The notes under the pieces were generated by a model. That model had not been told where the DNA came from. It ran no database searches and was given only the letters and a program-made list of their open reading frames with translations. Below are positions 33,665-43,124 of a stretch of 64,000 nucleotides of DNA, piece after piece (the stretch's first letter is position 1; each line of letters starts with the position of its first letter). The stretch is from Nitrospirales bacterium (GTDB lineage Bacteria; Nitrospirota; Nitrospiria; Nitrospirales; UBA8639): positions 1,524,001-1,588,000 of the forward strand of contig JALDRJ010000002.1 of NCBI GenBank assembly GCA_031315865.1, written 5' to 3'. Position numbers and translations under genes: made by a program.

Positions 33665-34465
33665 TCACATGTATCCTTCTTTTCGCAACTGTTCCATCCC
33701 GCGGCCTTCGTCTTGCGCCCGACCGGCGCGTTCGGCGACTTTGCTGTTCCGAAGTTCGATGATGACCTCGTCCACCGTTTTCGAGGTGGATTTCATCGGG
33801 AAGGTACAGGGTTCGCATCCCAGACTGCGGTAACGCTGCCCTGTGCCTTGATCCAGGTATAGATTGTCAAGGAACGGAATGTTTTCAAGTTTGATATATT
33901 CCCAAATATTGATTTCGGTCCAGTCCAAGAGGGGATGAATCCGAATATGAGTGCCGGGCGGGAAGGAGATTTTATATTGATCCCACAGCTCCGGCGGCTG
34001 ATCGCGAAAATCCCATTCATTGTTCTTATCGCGTGGGGAGAAGTATCGTTCTTTGGCCCGTGTGCTATCTTCGTCCGAACGGACGCCCAGGATAATCCCG
34101 GTATACCCCTTTTCTTCGAGTAGGAGTCTCAAGCCTTCCGTCTTCAATGCGGTGCAGCATTCCACGCGTCCTTTCGTATGATTCATCCCTTGGGCCAGGG
34201 CTTTTTTATTTTGGCCCACAACAAGGTTGAGCCGCCATTCACGCGCGAGCCGGTCTCGGTATTCGATCATTTCCGGTATTTTAAAACTCGTGTCCACATG
34301 GAGCAGTGGAAACGGGACATGGCCGAAAAACGCTTTTCGCGCGAGCCACAAGAGGACTGTCGAGTCTTTTCCCATGGACCAGAGCATGCCAAGGTTGTCG
34401 AAGTTTTTATAGGCTTCTCGCAGGATAAACACGCTTTGATCTTCGAGTTGTCTGAGATGGTTCAT
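33665..34465 (-). CDS. cysD: Sulfate adenylyltransferase subunit 2
   Basis: Catalytic ATP pyrophosphatase-type subunit, 266 residues, that adenylates sulfate to APS using energy from CysN. PP-loop-like region [17 protein letters not shown] near the N-terminus and the family sequences [43 protein letters not shown] and [10 protein letters not shown] are clear. Its start overlaps the TrpD2-like stop (ATGA) and cysN begins 2 bases after its end, so the three are tightly coupled. Confidence 0.96.
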   Translation of the reverse strand: MNHLRQLEDQSVFILREAYKNFDNLGMLWSMGKDSTVLLWLARKAFFGHVPFPLLHVDTSFKIPEMIEYRDRLAREWRLNLVVGQNKKALAQGMNHTKGRVECCTALKTEGLRLLLEEKGYTGIILGVRSDEDSTRAKERYFSPRDKNNEWDFRDQPPELWDQYKISFPPGTHIRIHPLLDWTEINIWEYIKLENIPFLDNLYLDQGTGQRYRSLGCEPCTFPMKSTSKTVDEVIIELRNSKVAERAGRAQDEGRGMEQLRKEGYM

Positions 34466-35535
34466 GCTGTCACCGTTTGTGTTGGAAACTCAATGGATGT
34501 GGTATCGGGGGGCAAGGGAGTTGCGAGCGCGTTCAACTTTTTCCAGGCGAGCCCTGATTCCAGCGCCTTCTCGGCGAGCGGGGTCGCTTGGGCAAGAGAG
34601 GCCGCCTTGCCGGCGGCATAGAGTAAAAGCGCCGCATTGAGAATGACCCATGTTCGATAGTCCCCTTTAACGGTATTTTGCAAGAATCGAACGACGAGAT
34701 CGGCTTCGCGTTCAGGTATCGAGTCTCCAGCGGGCAAAGCCGAATGCCCCATGGACTGAAAGGCTCCGAATGACAATCCGATATCCTGAGGCCGAATCAT
34801 CAGTCTTGTGATGTGGTTATTCCTGAGTTCGCGTGCTGGCGTGGCTGTGGAGACTGACAGCTCTGGTAGTCCTTCGACACCTTGGAGAATCATGACTCGA
34901 GAGGTTCCGATCATATGCAGAGCTTCAACCATCTTGTCTAAATAGGGTGGATGCGCGATGCCGATGACTTGCGAAGAAGTCCGTCCGGGGTTCAACATTC
35001 TGGCGACTTGATGCGCCAGGTTTTGCACGCCGAATTCGTGCCGAAGGTCGAGCAACGCCGCCAAAGGAGGATGATAGGCTTCAAGGTCCACGTATCCGAA
35101 TTGATGCTGTTGTAGCAGATGGAGTGGCGCATCCGTTGGAATCGCCAAATGTCTCAGGATGTCGGATACCGTCGATGAGGCCGCGCGGTTACTGGATCCA
35201 TGGAGGAGGATGGTTGCCCCAGCGGCCGACGCAAGCAGCGCCGCTGCGACGATCGCATGAGAGGTATCATGTTTTTCTCCATAAATCGGCAGGTCTACGG
35301 TTTCGTGAGGAGACGGCACGGCAAGAGGCTCAACGTATTCCCTGGCCGCGACCGTAAATGACGCGAGTTCGGCGATGGATTCTGTCTTGATGCGCATCGC
35401 CATTAAAAAAGCTCCGACTTGTCCTGGGGTCGACTCCGACTCAATGATCGCACGCATCGCGGTCTTGGCTTCATCCCACGTTAAATCCTTTGCGCGCTTG
35501 GTCCCTTTTCCTATTTTGGCGATAAACGATTGCAT
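34462..35535 (-). CDS. TrpD2/YbiB-like phosphoribosyltransferase-fold protein
   Basis: 357 residues resembling anthranilate phosphoribosyltransferase: N-terminal helical domain ([36 protein letters not shown]), then the phosphate-loop region ([18 protein letters not shown]) and [15 protein letters not shown]. The anthranilate-site residues of true TrpD are not evident, and the gene lies within a sulfur operon, so the YbiB/TrpD2 class (nucleic-acid-binding in E. coli) fits better than tryptophan synthesis. It overlaps cysD by 4 bases and follows cysH by 85. Role in sulfur metabolism unknown. Confidence 0.8.
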   Translation of the reverse strand: MQSFIAKIGKGTKRAKDLTWDEAKTAMRAIIESESTPGQVGAFLMAMRIKTESIAELASFTVAAREYVEPLAVPSPHETVDLPIYGEKHDTSHAIVAAALLASAAGATILLHGSSNRAASSTVSDILRHLAIPTDAPLHLLQQHQFGYVDLEAYHPPLAALLDLRHEFGVQNLAHQVARMLNPGRTSSQVIGIAHPPYLDKMVEALHMIGTSRVMILQGVEGLPELSVSTATPARELRNNHITRLMIRPQDIGLSFGAFQSMGHSALPAGDSIPEREADLVVRFLQNTVKGDYRTWVILNAALLLYAAGKAASLAQATPLAEKALESGLAWKKLNALATPLPPDTTSIEFPTQTVTA

Positions 35536-35620
35536 GTCAGTAAGGCTTCGTTAAGGGTTTCAGGTTTCAGGAGTTATGGTTCAAACTGTATACTGAGAAT
35601 TTGGAGTTTGAAACTATCCG

Positions 35621-36346
35621 TCATGTTTTCGGCGGATGCAATCCGCATTCTGTCTTGGCAAAATTTTTCCAGCGTCCGGAACGAGGGTCTTCTCCAGGCA
35701 TGACTGGGGCTGTGCAATGGGTGCAGCCTATGCTGGGGTAGTTCTGTTCATGGAGTCTGTTGTACGGGACATCGTTCGCATGAATGTATGTCCAGACCTG
35801 CTCCCATGACCAGGCCGCAAGCGGGTTAACTTTCACGAGGTGAAATGTCTCATCCCATTCCAGGAGCCCTGCGTTCGCTCGAGTTGGCGACTGCTCGCGA
35901 CGGATTCCTGTGATCCATGCAGCGTACTGACTGAGTATTCGCCCCAATGGTTCAATTTTCCGATGATGGCAACACTGATCGGGTTGTTTCGTCCATAACG
36001 CTTCCCCGTATGTCGCCGATTGTTCATCGGGTGTGAGCAACGATTTCATCTGGATGACCTGTTCGGGTTTTAGCTGATAGCGCTCGACGATGCGATCGCG
36101 GACTTCAAGAGTTTCAGGAAATAAAAAGTCCGTGTCGAGGTAAAACAGCGTCGCGTCTGGGTGATGTCGGAACATCATGTCGGCCAACACGACGTCTTCG
36201 GCGCCAAAGCTACAAGCAAGAATAATCTTCGGCGAATATTCGTTGAAGGCGTACGCCAAGATTTCTTCGGGTGTGCGTCCCTCAAACTCTTCATTGAGGC
36301 GAGTGAACGATTCCGCATCTGGTGGAGTTTCAGTTGAATGAGGCAT
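35621..36346 (-). CDS. cysH: Assimilatory adenylyl-sulfate (APS) reductase
   Basis: Reduces APS to sulfite using thioredoxin. 241 residues with the PP-loop-like SFGAEDVVLADM and the C-terminal nucleophile Cys234 in ECGLH. It also has the four cluster cysteines Cys125-Cys126 (DQCCHHRKIEPL) and Cys208-x2-Cys211 (IGCTHCTAP) that bind a 4Fe-4S cluster. Those cysteines separate APS reductases from the PAPS-specific CysH of E. coli, so PAPS formation is not needed. It lies 8 bases after the sulfite reductase gene. Confidence 0.95.
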   Translation of the reverse strand: MPHSTETPPDAESFTRLNEEFEGRTPEEILAYAFNEYSPKIILACSFGAEDVVLADMMFRHHPDATLFYLDTDFLFPETLEVRDRIVERYQLKPEQVIQMKSLLTPDEQSATYGEALWTKQPDQCCHHRKIEPLGRILSQYAAWITGIRREQSPTRANAGLLEWDETFHLVKVNPLAAWSWEQVWTYIHANDVPYNRLHEQNYPSIGCTHCTAPVMPGEDPRSGRWKNFAKTECGLHPPKT

Positions 36347-36354
36347 GCGGTCCG

Positions 36355-38847
36355 TTACGCCTCCACTTTTTCCACCAACACTTTATAGTGTTGCGCTGTG
36401 CTATCAAATGCCTCTTCGGCCAAGACTTTGTGTCCATCATTTCGAAGACTCATTGGCACGTTCTTGATGGGGTCGCCGGCGTCCAGCCACACTTCCAGTT
36501 TTTCACCTTCATCCATCATTTCGAGCTTCAGCTTGGTTTTCACATAATTCATGGGACAGGCCACACCGCGCAAGTCGTACACAGTCGCCTCGGACGCTGA
36601 CGCCTCGACTGGATTCTCCTCTGGCTGCGTGGCGCTCGAGGCCTGCTCGGTTCCCATTTCGACCGGGGCGAGCTTAAGGTCTTGCCCGATTTCATCAGTC
36701 GCAAGGCGGCAGGCGCCCACGAAATCCCGGGCGAAGGCCAGTTTGTTCTGAAGAAATTCAGTGGACGCGTCTTTTGACCCTATGTCGTCCATTTGGGCGG
36801 TAAGATTGCGATAGGCTTCAGGAAGCAAACCCTTGGCGGCGACGAGTTGATCGAATTCCGCCAACGTATCGGCGTCGGTGTTCGGGTCGGTTCCTTCGGT
36901 GACAAGAATGGCTTTGGCTCCTGCAATCACGGCCCGATAGGCCTTATTGATCGCGATGCCATATTGATGTTTTTCCGACAAAATTCTCGCATGGTAGAGC
37001 TCTTGTTCGGCTTCGAGTATTCGATTGTCGATCATTTCCAGGGCGCCGCCGGCGCATTCTCCAGGCCCTAAATCTTCGACGGAGAACTCTTGATCGGCTT
37101 CCCAGTCGATATAATACTCCGGGCTTTCTTCATAGGCAGGCAGCAACGTGTGCGGGATCAGTTCTTCCTTTAACTTGAGTTTGCCGACTCGGGTGATGAA
37201 GGCGTGCAGGCTTTCGCCGTCCTTCCGTTCTTGACGATAAAAGTCCAAGATGTGCTGGATGGCCGCTGGCACGTTCTTCGCCGGAACTTTGACGATTAAT
37301 TGTCCGATTTTGGCGGTGCCGTTCACTTGTCCGCCAAGATGCAGTTCGTACACGGGCGCGATGTGGTCTCCAATGCGTTTTCCAACTCCATGGAGTCCGA
37401 TGGTCGCGATATGATGCTGGGCGCAAGAGTTGTGGCATCCACTGATTTTGATATCGACGCCTTCGAGATCTTTCGGTGTTTTCCCTGCCGGAAAGACTTC
37501 AGCCAGCGCACGGGCAAGGCCCTTTGATGAGGTAATGCCCAACCCACATGTGTCGGTGCCGGGGCATGCGACGATGTCTTCCACGTCTTCGGCTCCCGGC
37601 GCATGGAGGTTGTGTTCTGTCAGCGACTGGTAGAGCTCATGGATACGAAGCTCGGGAATCCATCGAATAATCATGTTTTGATTGATCGTGGTGCGAATAT
37701 TTCCGTTGGCATACGTCTCTGCAAAATCAGCCAGTGTGTACATTTGTTCGGTGGTCATATCTCCCCAAGGCAATTTAATGACAGCCGCCAGGAATCCGGA
37801 TTGCCGTTGGGTGATCACATTGGTCTTTTTCCAGAGATCAAAATCCGACGAAGCGCCATTCGATCCGTTGGCGCCTTGACCTGTGTGGTGGCCGTTTGAT
37901 GATGCTCCATTGCCATTTTTGGTCGGCATGATGAGAGGCGCTTCATCCTGGTACGGCAAGATGGTGAGCGTTGATGTCGTCCCTCCTGACTTCAGGAGGA
38001 GGTCGTAGGCTTCCCGCCACTGCCGCTTGAATTCATCGAATCCGAGCTTGTCAATCACGAATTTCATGCGCGCTTTGCTTCGATTTTTGCGATTGCCGAG
38101 ATTGTCGAATACCTTGATGCAGGCTTCGATTGACGGGATCAATTCCTCCATGGGAACAAATTCGCGCAGTAGTTTGGCCATCCGAGGCGTCGATCCGAGC
38201 CCGCCTCCGACGACCATTCGAAACCCGATCGTGCCTTCGGCATTGCGGGTGGCGAGTAGTCCAACATCATGAATGGGGGTTAAGGCGCAGTCCGATTGGC
38301 AGCCGGAAAACGCGATTTTAAACTTGCGTGGAAGACTCTGCGTCAACGGATTCCGCAGTAAATGTTGAGCGACCGTATTGGCATACGGCGTGACATCAAA
38401 CACTTCTCCCGGGCAAATGCCGGCTAATGCGCAAGCCGTGACATTGCGGACTGTATTCGCGCAGGCTTCGCGGGTCGTAAGGCCGACTTCCGCCAGCTTT
38501 CTCATGATGGTGACGACTTGCGGCAGCGGAACAAAGTGCAATTGAATGTCTTGTCGCGTCGTGACATGCCCCACGCCCGTCGCGTACGTGTCGGCAAGCT
38601 CGGCGACGCGGCGAAGCTGGTTTGCCGTCAGGCCGCCAAAGGGAATTTTGATCCGGACCATCTGTACGTCCGCTTGACGTTGGCCGTAGATTCCAAACTG
38701 CAGCCGGAAAGGTTTAAACACCTCGACGGGTGTTTCGCCATTTTGAAGCCGGGTCACTTCATCTTCGAACGTCTCGATTTCTTCGAGAATTTCCTGAGGA
38801 ATCGGCATCGTCTGTATTGCAGGTCGGGTCGCTGGTGCAGAACTCAT
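36355..38847 (-). CDS. Sulfite/nitrite reductase haemoprotein with two cluster motif sets and a C-terminal TusA domain
   Basis: 830 residues. Two ferredoxin-like plus siroheme-domain halves are joined by a Gly/Asn/Ser linker (about 310-335). Each half carries a full CX5C...CX3C set: Cys139/145/183/187 and Cys428/434/471/475. A helical HEPN-like region (about 605-720) then leads to a TusA domain (754-830) with Cys764 in GVACPMNYVK. Classical monomeric sulfite reductases keep cluster cysteines only in the second half. Expected to reduce sulfite to sulfide, with TusA handling a persulfide; nitrite as substrate is possible. GGAGG precedes the ATG. First structural gene of the cys operon. Confidence 0.9.
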   Translation of the reverse strand: MSSAPATRPAIQTMPIPQEILEEIETFEDEVTRLQNGETPVEVFKPFRLQFGIYGQRQADVQMVRIKIPFGGLTANQLRRVAELADTYATGVGHVTTRQDIQLHFVPLPQVVTIMRKLAEVGLTTREACANTVRNVTACALAGICPGEVFDVTPYANTVAQHLLRNPLTQSLPRKFKIAFSGCQSDCALTPIHDVGLLATRNAEGTIGFRMVVGGGLGSTPRMAKLLREFVPMEELIPSIEACIKVFDNLGNRKNRSKARMKFVIDKLGFDEFKRQWREAYDLLLKSGGTTSTLTILPYQDEAPLIMPTKNGNGASSNGHHTGQGANGSNGASSDFDLWKKTNVITQRQSGFLAAVIKLPWGDMTTEQMYTLADFAETYANGNIRTTINQNMIIRWIPELRIHELYQSLTEHNLHAPGAEDVEDIVACPGTDTCGLGITSSKGLARALAEVFPAGKTPKDLEGVDIKISGCHNSCAQHHIATIGLHGVGKRIGDHIAPVYELHLGGQVNGTAKIGQLIVKVPAKNVPAAIQHILDFYRQERKDGESLHAFITRVGKLKLKEELIPHTLLPAYEESPEYYIDWEADQEFSVEDLGPGECAGGALEMIDNRILEAEQELYHARILSEKHQYGIAINKAYRAVIAGAKAILVTEGTDPNTDADTLAEFDQLVAAKGLLPEAYRNLTAQMDDIGSKDASTEFLQNKLAFARDFVGACRLATDEIGQDLKLAPVEMGTEQASSATQPEENPVEASASEATVYDLRGVACPMNYVKTKLKLEMMDEGEKLEVWLDAGDPIKNVPMSLRNDGHKVLAEEAFDSTAQHYKVLVEKVEA

Positions 38848-38953
38848 CGTAAACCTCCGGGGACTGGATATAGCTCTAGGCTATGCGTATATCGTGGGTT
38901 AGGCAAGCTGTTGAATGTCATGAGCATGTTCCGAATGTTTAGCTGAAAATGGA

Positions 38954-39400
38954 TCAAATGTGGTACATCAACGCCCGTTTATCTTCAAGGTCTTGGTATT
39001 GATCGACTAAACTTTGTAACGAGATCGAGCGAAGAATTGCAAGTTCAGCATGATGCAATCGATCGAAGATGTCCGATAAAAGCTCTTCGTGCGCATTTTT
39101 CGGATGGCCATTGATTGAACCATTGAGAGTTTGGCGGGTCGTCCCATTCATGGCCTTCACGATTTCCGCTAAAGAAATCTCGCCTGGCTCCTTACTAAGG
39201 ATGTACCCGCCTTGAGCTCCACGCTGGCTAGTCACGAGTCCCGCCTGTTTGAGTCCGCTGAGCACATGTTCGATAAAGCGGGCCGGGATGGCCTGGCTCT
39301 GCGCGATAGACTTGGCCTGAACCGGTGAAGTGCTGTGTCGAAGTCCCAGTTCCACGGTAGTCATCACGGCATATCGTACTTTTTGAGAAAATTGTGACAT
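38954..39400 (-). CDS. Rrf2-family transcriptional regulator without cysteines
   Basis: 148 residues. Winged-helix domain of the Rrf2/IscR/CymR family (KVRYAVMTTVELGLRH, IPARFIEHVLSGLKQAGLVTSQRGAQGGYIL). The whole protein has no cysteine, so it cannot bind an Fe-S cluster as IscR or NsrR do. That and its place at the head of the sulfate-assimilation genes fit a CymR-like regulator of cysteine synthesis. The coupled promoter carries a perfect palindrome. Confidence 0.9.
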   Translation of the reverse strand: MSQFSQKVRYAVMTTVELGLRHSTSPVQAKSIAQSQAIPARFIEHVLSGLKQAGLVTSQRGAQGGYILSKEPGEISLAEIVKAMNGTTRQTLNGSINGHPKNAHEELLSDIFDRLHHAELAILRSISLQSLVDQYQDLEDKRALMYHI

Positions 39401-39424
39401 TTACTAAAATTTATTATTCATACT

Positions 39425-39438
39425 ATTCCGATCGGAAT
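39425..39438. promoter_or_regulatory. Palindromic operator, probable Rrf2 site
   Basis: Perfect 14-base palindrome ATTCCGATCGGAAT just downstream of the -10 box, covering the likely transcription start. The GGAATT flank resembles CymR-type boxes. Confidence 0.75.
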
Positions 39439-39446
39439 TAAGTTTA

Positions 39447-39476
39447 ATTGTATGATGTGATACAGAGAGCTGTCAA
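39447..39476 (-). promoter_or_regulatory. Promoter of the Rrf2 gene and probably the cys operon
   Basis: On the minus strand TTGACA (39471-39476), an 18-base spacer and TACAAT (39447-39452). The only strong promoter upstream of the operon. Confidence 0.8.
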
Positions 39477-39492
39477 TGGCCATGGTCAGAAT

Positions 39493-39770
39493 GGGGCTGT
39501 TGAAAAAAGCCGCCAGCGGCGTTCTCGCCATGTTGCCGTGCTCACGTAATGCCAGTACGCTCCGCGCGTCAACATGCCTGTGGCCTTGCTGCTTGGCTCG
39601 CATTGCTCATGATCATTGCCAATGGCCCCTTCCCTCGCATGATGAAGTGTTCAACAGGACTGAAACACGGAAGATGAGCCAAGACTTTTTTGAACCGCCC
39701 CGACCCTGCTGGATTACAACGTTTTTCTGGCAGAATATGGCTCTTGATAACTTCATTATTCAACACACCC
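39493..39770. repeat. MITE-like repeat, copy C
   Basis: Nearly exact inverse of copy A. Ends GGGGCTGTTGAAAAAAGCCG and TTCAACACACCC. It begins 17 bases upstream of the -35 box of the Rrf2 promoter, so it could affect that promoter. No coding capacity. Confidence 0.85.
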
Positions 39771-39877
39771 AGAATAGAAAAAATTGAAGCTAAATCCCCA
39801 CTATGACTTGGCCGATAACGAAACGAGAGGACGTGAGAGCTCTTATGTTGCAATAAAACCCAATTTCAGAGGTGAAC

Positions 39878-40057
39878 ATGTTAGAGGAAGAGAAAATCGT
39901 TCAGGCAACCATCGAGGGGCAGGACATGATACTGAAGAAGCGAGGAAAAGAGATTTTTTTTCGGCCAGCCAATACATACGGAGAATGGCAACCCGGAATC
40001 CCACAAGGAACTGTGTGGTCCGATGTGCAAGCAATGTTTGAGGATGCGTCGTATTAA
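39878..40057 (+). CDS. Small hypothetical protein
   Basis: 59 residues from the ATG at 39878, with AGAGG just upstream. The sequence (MLEEEKIVQATIEGQDMILK, RGKEIFFRPANTYGEWQPG) is compact and has no signal or membrane segment. It does not match a family I know. It lies immediately downstream of MITE copy C. Confidence 0.5.
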   Translation: MLEEEKIVQATIEGQDMILKKRGKEIFFRPANTYGEWQPGIPQGTVWSDVQAMFEDASY

Positions 40058-40293
40058 TACAAACGATCCAACCTAATAATTTCTACCTCTACTTTCCCTT
40101 CGTCATTGCAAATTCCTTATTCTCATAGGGGATGTTCTGCGCTTTTGCCAAACCCATGTTTGGCATGTTCACGTGTATCTTTCCGTGTGCGAAATTGAAT
40201 GTCCCCTTTTGTCGTGCCTTTATCTCGTCTTAAAGCCTGTGGTATCTCTCCATGGACTGGAGATCTAGCCGATCTGGAAGGGAGGCACCTGTC

Positions 40294-40587
40294 ATGAACG
40301 ATAGCGAAAAGCATGTGTTGGTGTTGGCGACGGCGCTCGCGCACCAGGAAAACGAGATCCAATACCTCAAAGCCTTGCTGCTGGAGAAAACAGGGATGAA
40401 GTTTGAAGAGTTTCAGCGGGAGCAGAATGCGTTTTGGGAAAAAAGCAAGCACTATCGTATCTATGAAACGCTCAAAAATTTACAAGCCCTGCAAGCCGAC
40501 ATGGCAAAAATCCCGGAAGATATGGACCTTGATAAATACATGGATCACCTGCGTTGGCCCAGTGATCCACCAGACGAGAAGCCTTAG
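40294..40587 (+). CDS. Hypothetical helical protein
   Basis: 97 residues from the ATG at 40294, supported by GGGAGG. The chain is mostly charged helix (LATALAHQENEIQYLKALLLEKTG, EEFQREQNAFWEKSKHYRIYETLKNLQAL) and probably forms a coiled coil. No recognised domain. The preceding gap 40058-40293 shows no other gene. Confidence 0.6.
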   Translation: MNDSEKHVLVLATALAHQENEIQYLKALLLEKTGMKFEEFQREQNAFWEKSKHYRIYETLKNLQALQADMAKIPEDMDLDKYMDHLRWPSDPPDEKP

Positions 40588-40592
40588 AGCAA

Positions 40593-41009
40593 TTACTGAA
40601 TGGGATTGATGGCGAGATAGTCGCAGATAAAGGCGAACACGAGCTCGTCCAAGTGTTTCACGATCGTATCGAATTTCCCCACGGTCAAGACCCCTTGTTC
40701 CCACGTGATCGCATGGCCGCCTTGTGAGTCATGAGCCGTTGCCACATGTTGGTGAACTTCCAAATCAATACGGCACGCGAAACGATTGCGTTCCAGGGGT
40801 AATGCCGCAAGGTTCACGTAGAGATAGGGTTCTCCAGGAAGCTTGGCCGCCTCTTTTTCTTTCAGGATTCGGATGCCAGCCGTTCGGAGTTGGGCTTCGA
40901 CCCGAAACCGTATATCTCGCCGAGTGACTGTCCCCTTTAATTCTGACCCTAGGTCTTCTACGACGACGTAAATGCCTTTCATCCCTTTTAACGATTTTCG
41001 TCTGATCAT
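40593..41009 (-). CDS. Hypothetical protein
   Basis: 138 residues, convergent with the preceding gene. Mixed alpha/beta sequence without signal peptide at the chosen start; AQLRTAGIRILKEKEAAKLPGEPYLYVNLAALPLERNRF followed by an acidic C-terminus. An internal start at 40982 is possible because the Shine-Dalgarno for 41009 is far upstream. I do not recognise a family. Confidence 0.55.
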   Translation of the reverse strand: MIRRKSLKGMKGIYVVVEDLGSELKGTVTRRDIRFRVEAQLRTAGIRILKEKEAAKLPGEPYLYVNLAALPLERNRFACRIDLEVHQHVATAHDSQGGHAITWEQGVLTVGKFDTIVKHLDELVFAFICDYLAINPIQ

Positions 41010-41125
41010 GATGCGTTAGGTCTCTCCTCTTCTCGTAAGCCTGCATTTCCCCATGTGTATCTCTGGTCGGTTCGGTTGAGTCTGCAACGTTATCACAATT
41101 GGGGTGTTTCTTTCCGCACTGAATC

Positions 41126-41977
41126 TTATGGGACTTGGGCTGTGGCCCCAAAGATAATCAACCACATCTGTTGAGGAAACTGATAGTCTTCACCGCGACG
41201 AAACGACTCCAGAAAGTTTCTCATGATGCGATTATTCTGACAATTATTCGATGCCTTTTCATCGAGGACGCATTGGTTGACGTAGTTGCTCAACACTTCT
41301 GGCTCGCTGACCCTGATGGTGTGGGAGAAATGGAATTTCTTGACTTCATGACGGATGTTCAGATTCTCAAGCGTTCTTGTGATGTTTTCCGCGGTAATAT
41401 ATGGCAGACGACTATGAGGATAAAACTGTTGGTTATAGAGATGAAAGAGGCGGTGATACCATGCGTCGGCGGATGCCAGGTAGATCAGCGCACGGCCGTT
41501 GTCCGGGTTCAGAAGAGCGAAGAGCTTTTCTGCAATGTCTTGAAGGGCTTCACGTGGCATGCAGTACAGCGATTGAAGGCACCAGATCAGATGGTAGCCC
41601 TGCGGTGGACAATCTGATCGCTCGAGCGCTTCGAACGTCGTGTGATAGGCCGTTCGCGGTGTGAATGGAGAGACGAGTGCTTTTTGTAATTCATTCAAGC
41701 TATGGGTAGACGGGTCAAGATAATCATATTCGATGTGATGACTCGGCGAAAGGTGCGCGCTCAGCATCGAAGGAAACTTTCCGGTTCCGCAGCCGACATC
41801 AAGCAGTTCAACCGGAGAGTGGTCACGAGAGAGGAGTTCAGAAAAATTGAAGGCCTCGATGAGTTCAGTGTAATCACGGTTCGCAACTCGAAACCAGAGG
41901 TCTTTGTTGAACCGGTCCTGTTGATAGTACTCCGTGGAAAGTCTCTCATTGGAATGCCATGTGTTTGCATCATCCAT
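41126..41977 (-). CDS. Class I SAM-dependent methyltransferase
   Basis: 283 residues with the SAM-binding motif I LLDVGCGTGKFPSML, an acidic partner in YDYLDPSTHSL, and motif region HLIWCLQSLYCMP. Substrate unknown. Its start overlaps the end of pdxB by 8 bases, so the two are probably cotranslated. The small-molecule type is more likely than DNA or rRNA, judging by the overall pattern. Confidence 0.85.
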   Translation of the reverse strand: MDDANTWHSNERLSTEYYQQDRFNKDLWFRVANRDYTELIEAFNFSELLSRDHSPVELLDVGCGTGKFPSMLSAHLSPSHHIEYDYLDPSTHSLNELQKALVSPFTPRTAYHTTFEALERSDCPPQGYHLIWCLQSLYCMPREALQDIAEKLFALLNPDNGRALIYLASADAWYHRLFHLYNQQFYPHSRLPYITAENITRTLENLNIRHEVKKFHFSHTIRVSEPEVLSNYVNQCVLDEKASNNCQNNRIMRNFLESFRRGEDYQFPQQMWLIIFGATAQVP

Positions 41978-43124
41978 GCAGAAATCCTAACTCTGCCAAC
42001 GCCGGAACCAGAATTTTTTTGTCATCCGGCAGATAAACCGTCGTGCCATGAAATTCTCGACGAACGGGATAGTGCTTGCGAAGATTGTCGAAGAGCCTGG
42101 TTCTTTCTTCTCGTGGCGCAGATGCGACGGTCTTCATACGTTGATAGTCCGCTTCCACATCATACACTTTCGTGACAATCGACTTGAGCACTTCTTCATC
42201 AGACCGTGACGAAGGACTTACGGTGAATGAAGGCACGGTCGGTGACGGCAAAGATTGTGAGGGATTCCATCCTGGAGCTATGTCAAAGTGCTTGCAAAGT
42301 GCGGAATAAATCATAGAGGTTCCGGCTGCTTTGCCGTCGAGCGAATGACCAGCAATATGGGGAGTGCCGATTGAGACTGCTTCGAAAAGCTCCCAACTGA
42401 TATGGGGTTCATGCTCCCACACGTCGAGCACGGTGGGGCCGATACGTGCTTGTTGAATGGCCTCGAGCAACGCCTGTGTGTCGACGACTTCGCCCCGCGA
42501 GGCATTGATAAAAATCGTTGAGGGTTTGACATAGGTGAGTGAGCGCCGGTTGATGAGGTGAAAGGTCGGGAATGGCCCGTCAACAGTGATTGGGACGTGC
42601 AGGGTGACGACATCACAGCCGAGAACTTCTTCAAGCGGGCGGTGTTCAATCTCTCCAGATTGAGCCAGAAACGGGTCGTTCAACAACGGTTTCATGCCCA
42701 AGGCTTCGCTCTTGCGTTTAACGAGTTTTCCAATGTGGCCGACGCCGACAATGCCGATCGTTTTACCGGAAAGCTTCCAGTGTTGTTGATGCGCCAAGGT
42801 GAGAAGCGCGGCGATGACGTACTCGGCGACCGAGTTCGCGTTAGAGCCTGGCGAGGAGGCGAAGCCAAGCTTTCTCGCATTGAGGTAGTCAAAGTCTACG
42901 TGATCGACCCCGGCTGAAGCCGAGCCGACAAATTTAACCGCTGTGTCATCTAACAAGGCACCATTGATTTTCGTGATCGAACGAACGAGCAAGGCGTCGG
43001 TCTTTTGTAAATCTTCGGATCGGATGTCCCGTCCGGGAAGCATCGTCAGCGTTCCCAATGGTGAAAAGGCCTCCTGGACGTATGGGATGCTTTCTCCGGC
43101 GACGATGTTGAGCGATGGGTTCAT
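41970..43124 (-). CDS. pdxB: Erythronate-4-phosphate dehydrogenase
   Basis: Second step of DXP-independent pyridoxal phosphate synthesis. 384 residues from the ATG at 43124; the frame extends to 43175 but only through a TTG. D-isomer 2-hydroxyacid dehydrogenase pattern: GSASAGVDHVDFDYL, NAD-binding GIVGVGHIGKLVKRK, FINASRGEVVD and the catalytic His in GTPHIAGHSLDGKA. The C-terminal extension specific to PdxB (about 300-384) is present. Shares a message with the methyltransferase. Confidence 0.92.
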   Translation of the reverse strand: MNPSLNIVAGESIPYVQEAFSPLGTLTMLPGRDIRSEDLQKTDALLVRSITKINGALLDDTAVKFVGSASAGVDHVDFDYLNARKLGFASSPGSNANSVAEYVIAALLTLAHQQHWKLSGKTIGIVGVGHIGKLVKRKSEALGMKPLLNDPFLAQSGEIEHRPLEEVLGCDVVTLHVPITVDGPFPTFHLINRRSLTYVKPSTIFINASRGEVVDTQALLEAIQQARIGPTVLDVWEHEPHISWELFEAVSIGTPHIAGHSLDGKAAGTSMIYSALCKHFDIAPGWNPSQSLPSPTVPSFTVSPSSRSDEEVLKSIVTKVYDVEADYQRMKTVASAPREERTRLFDNLRKHYPVRREFHGTTVYLPDDKKILVPALAELGFLHG

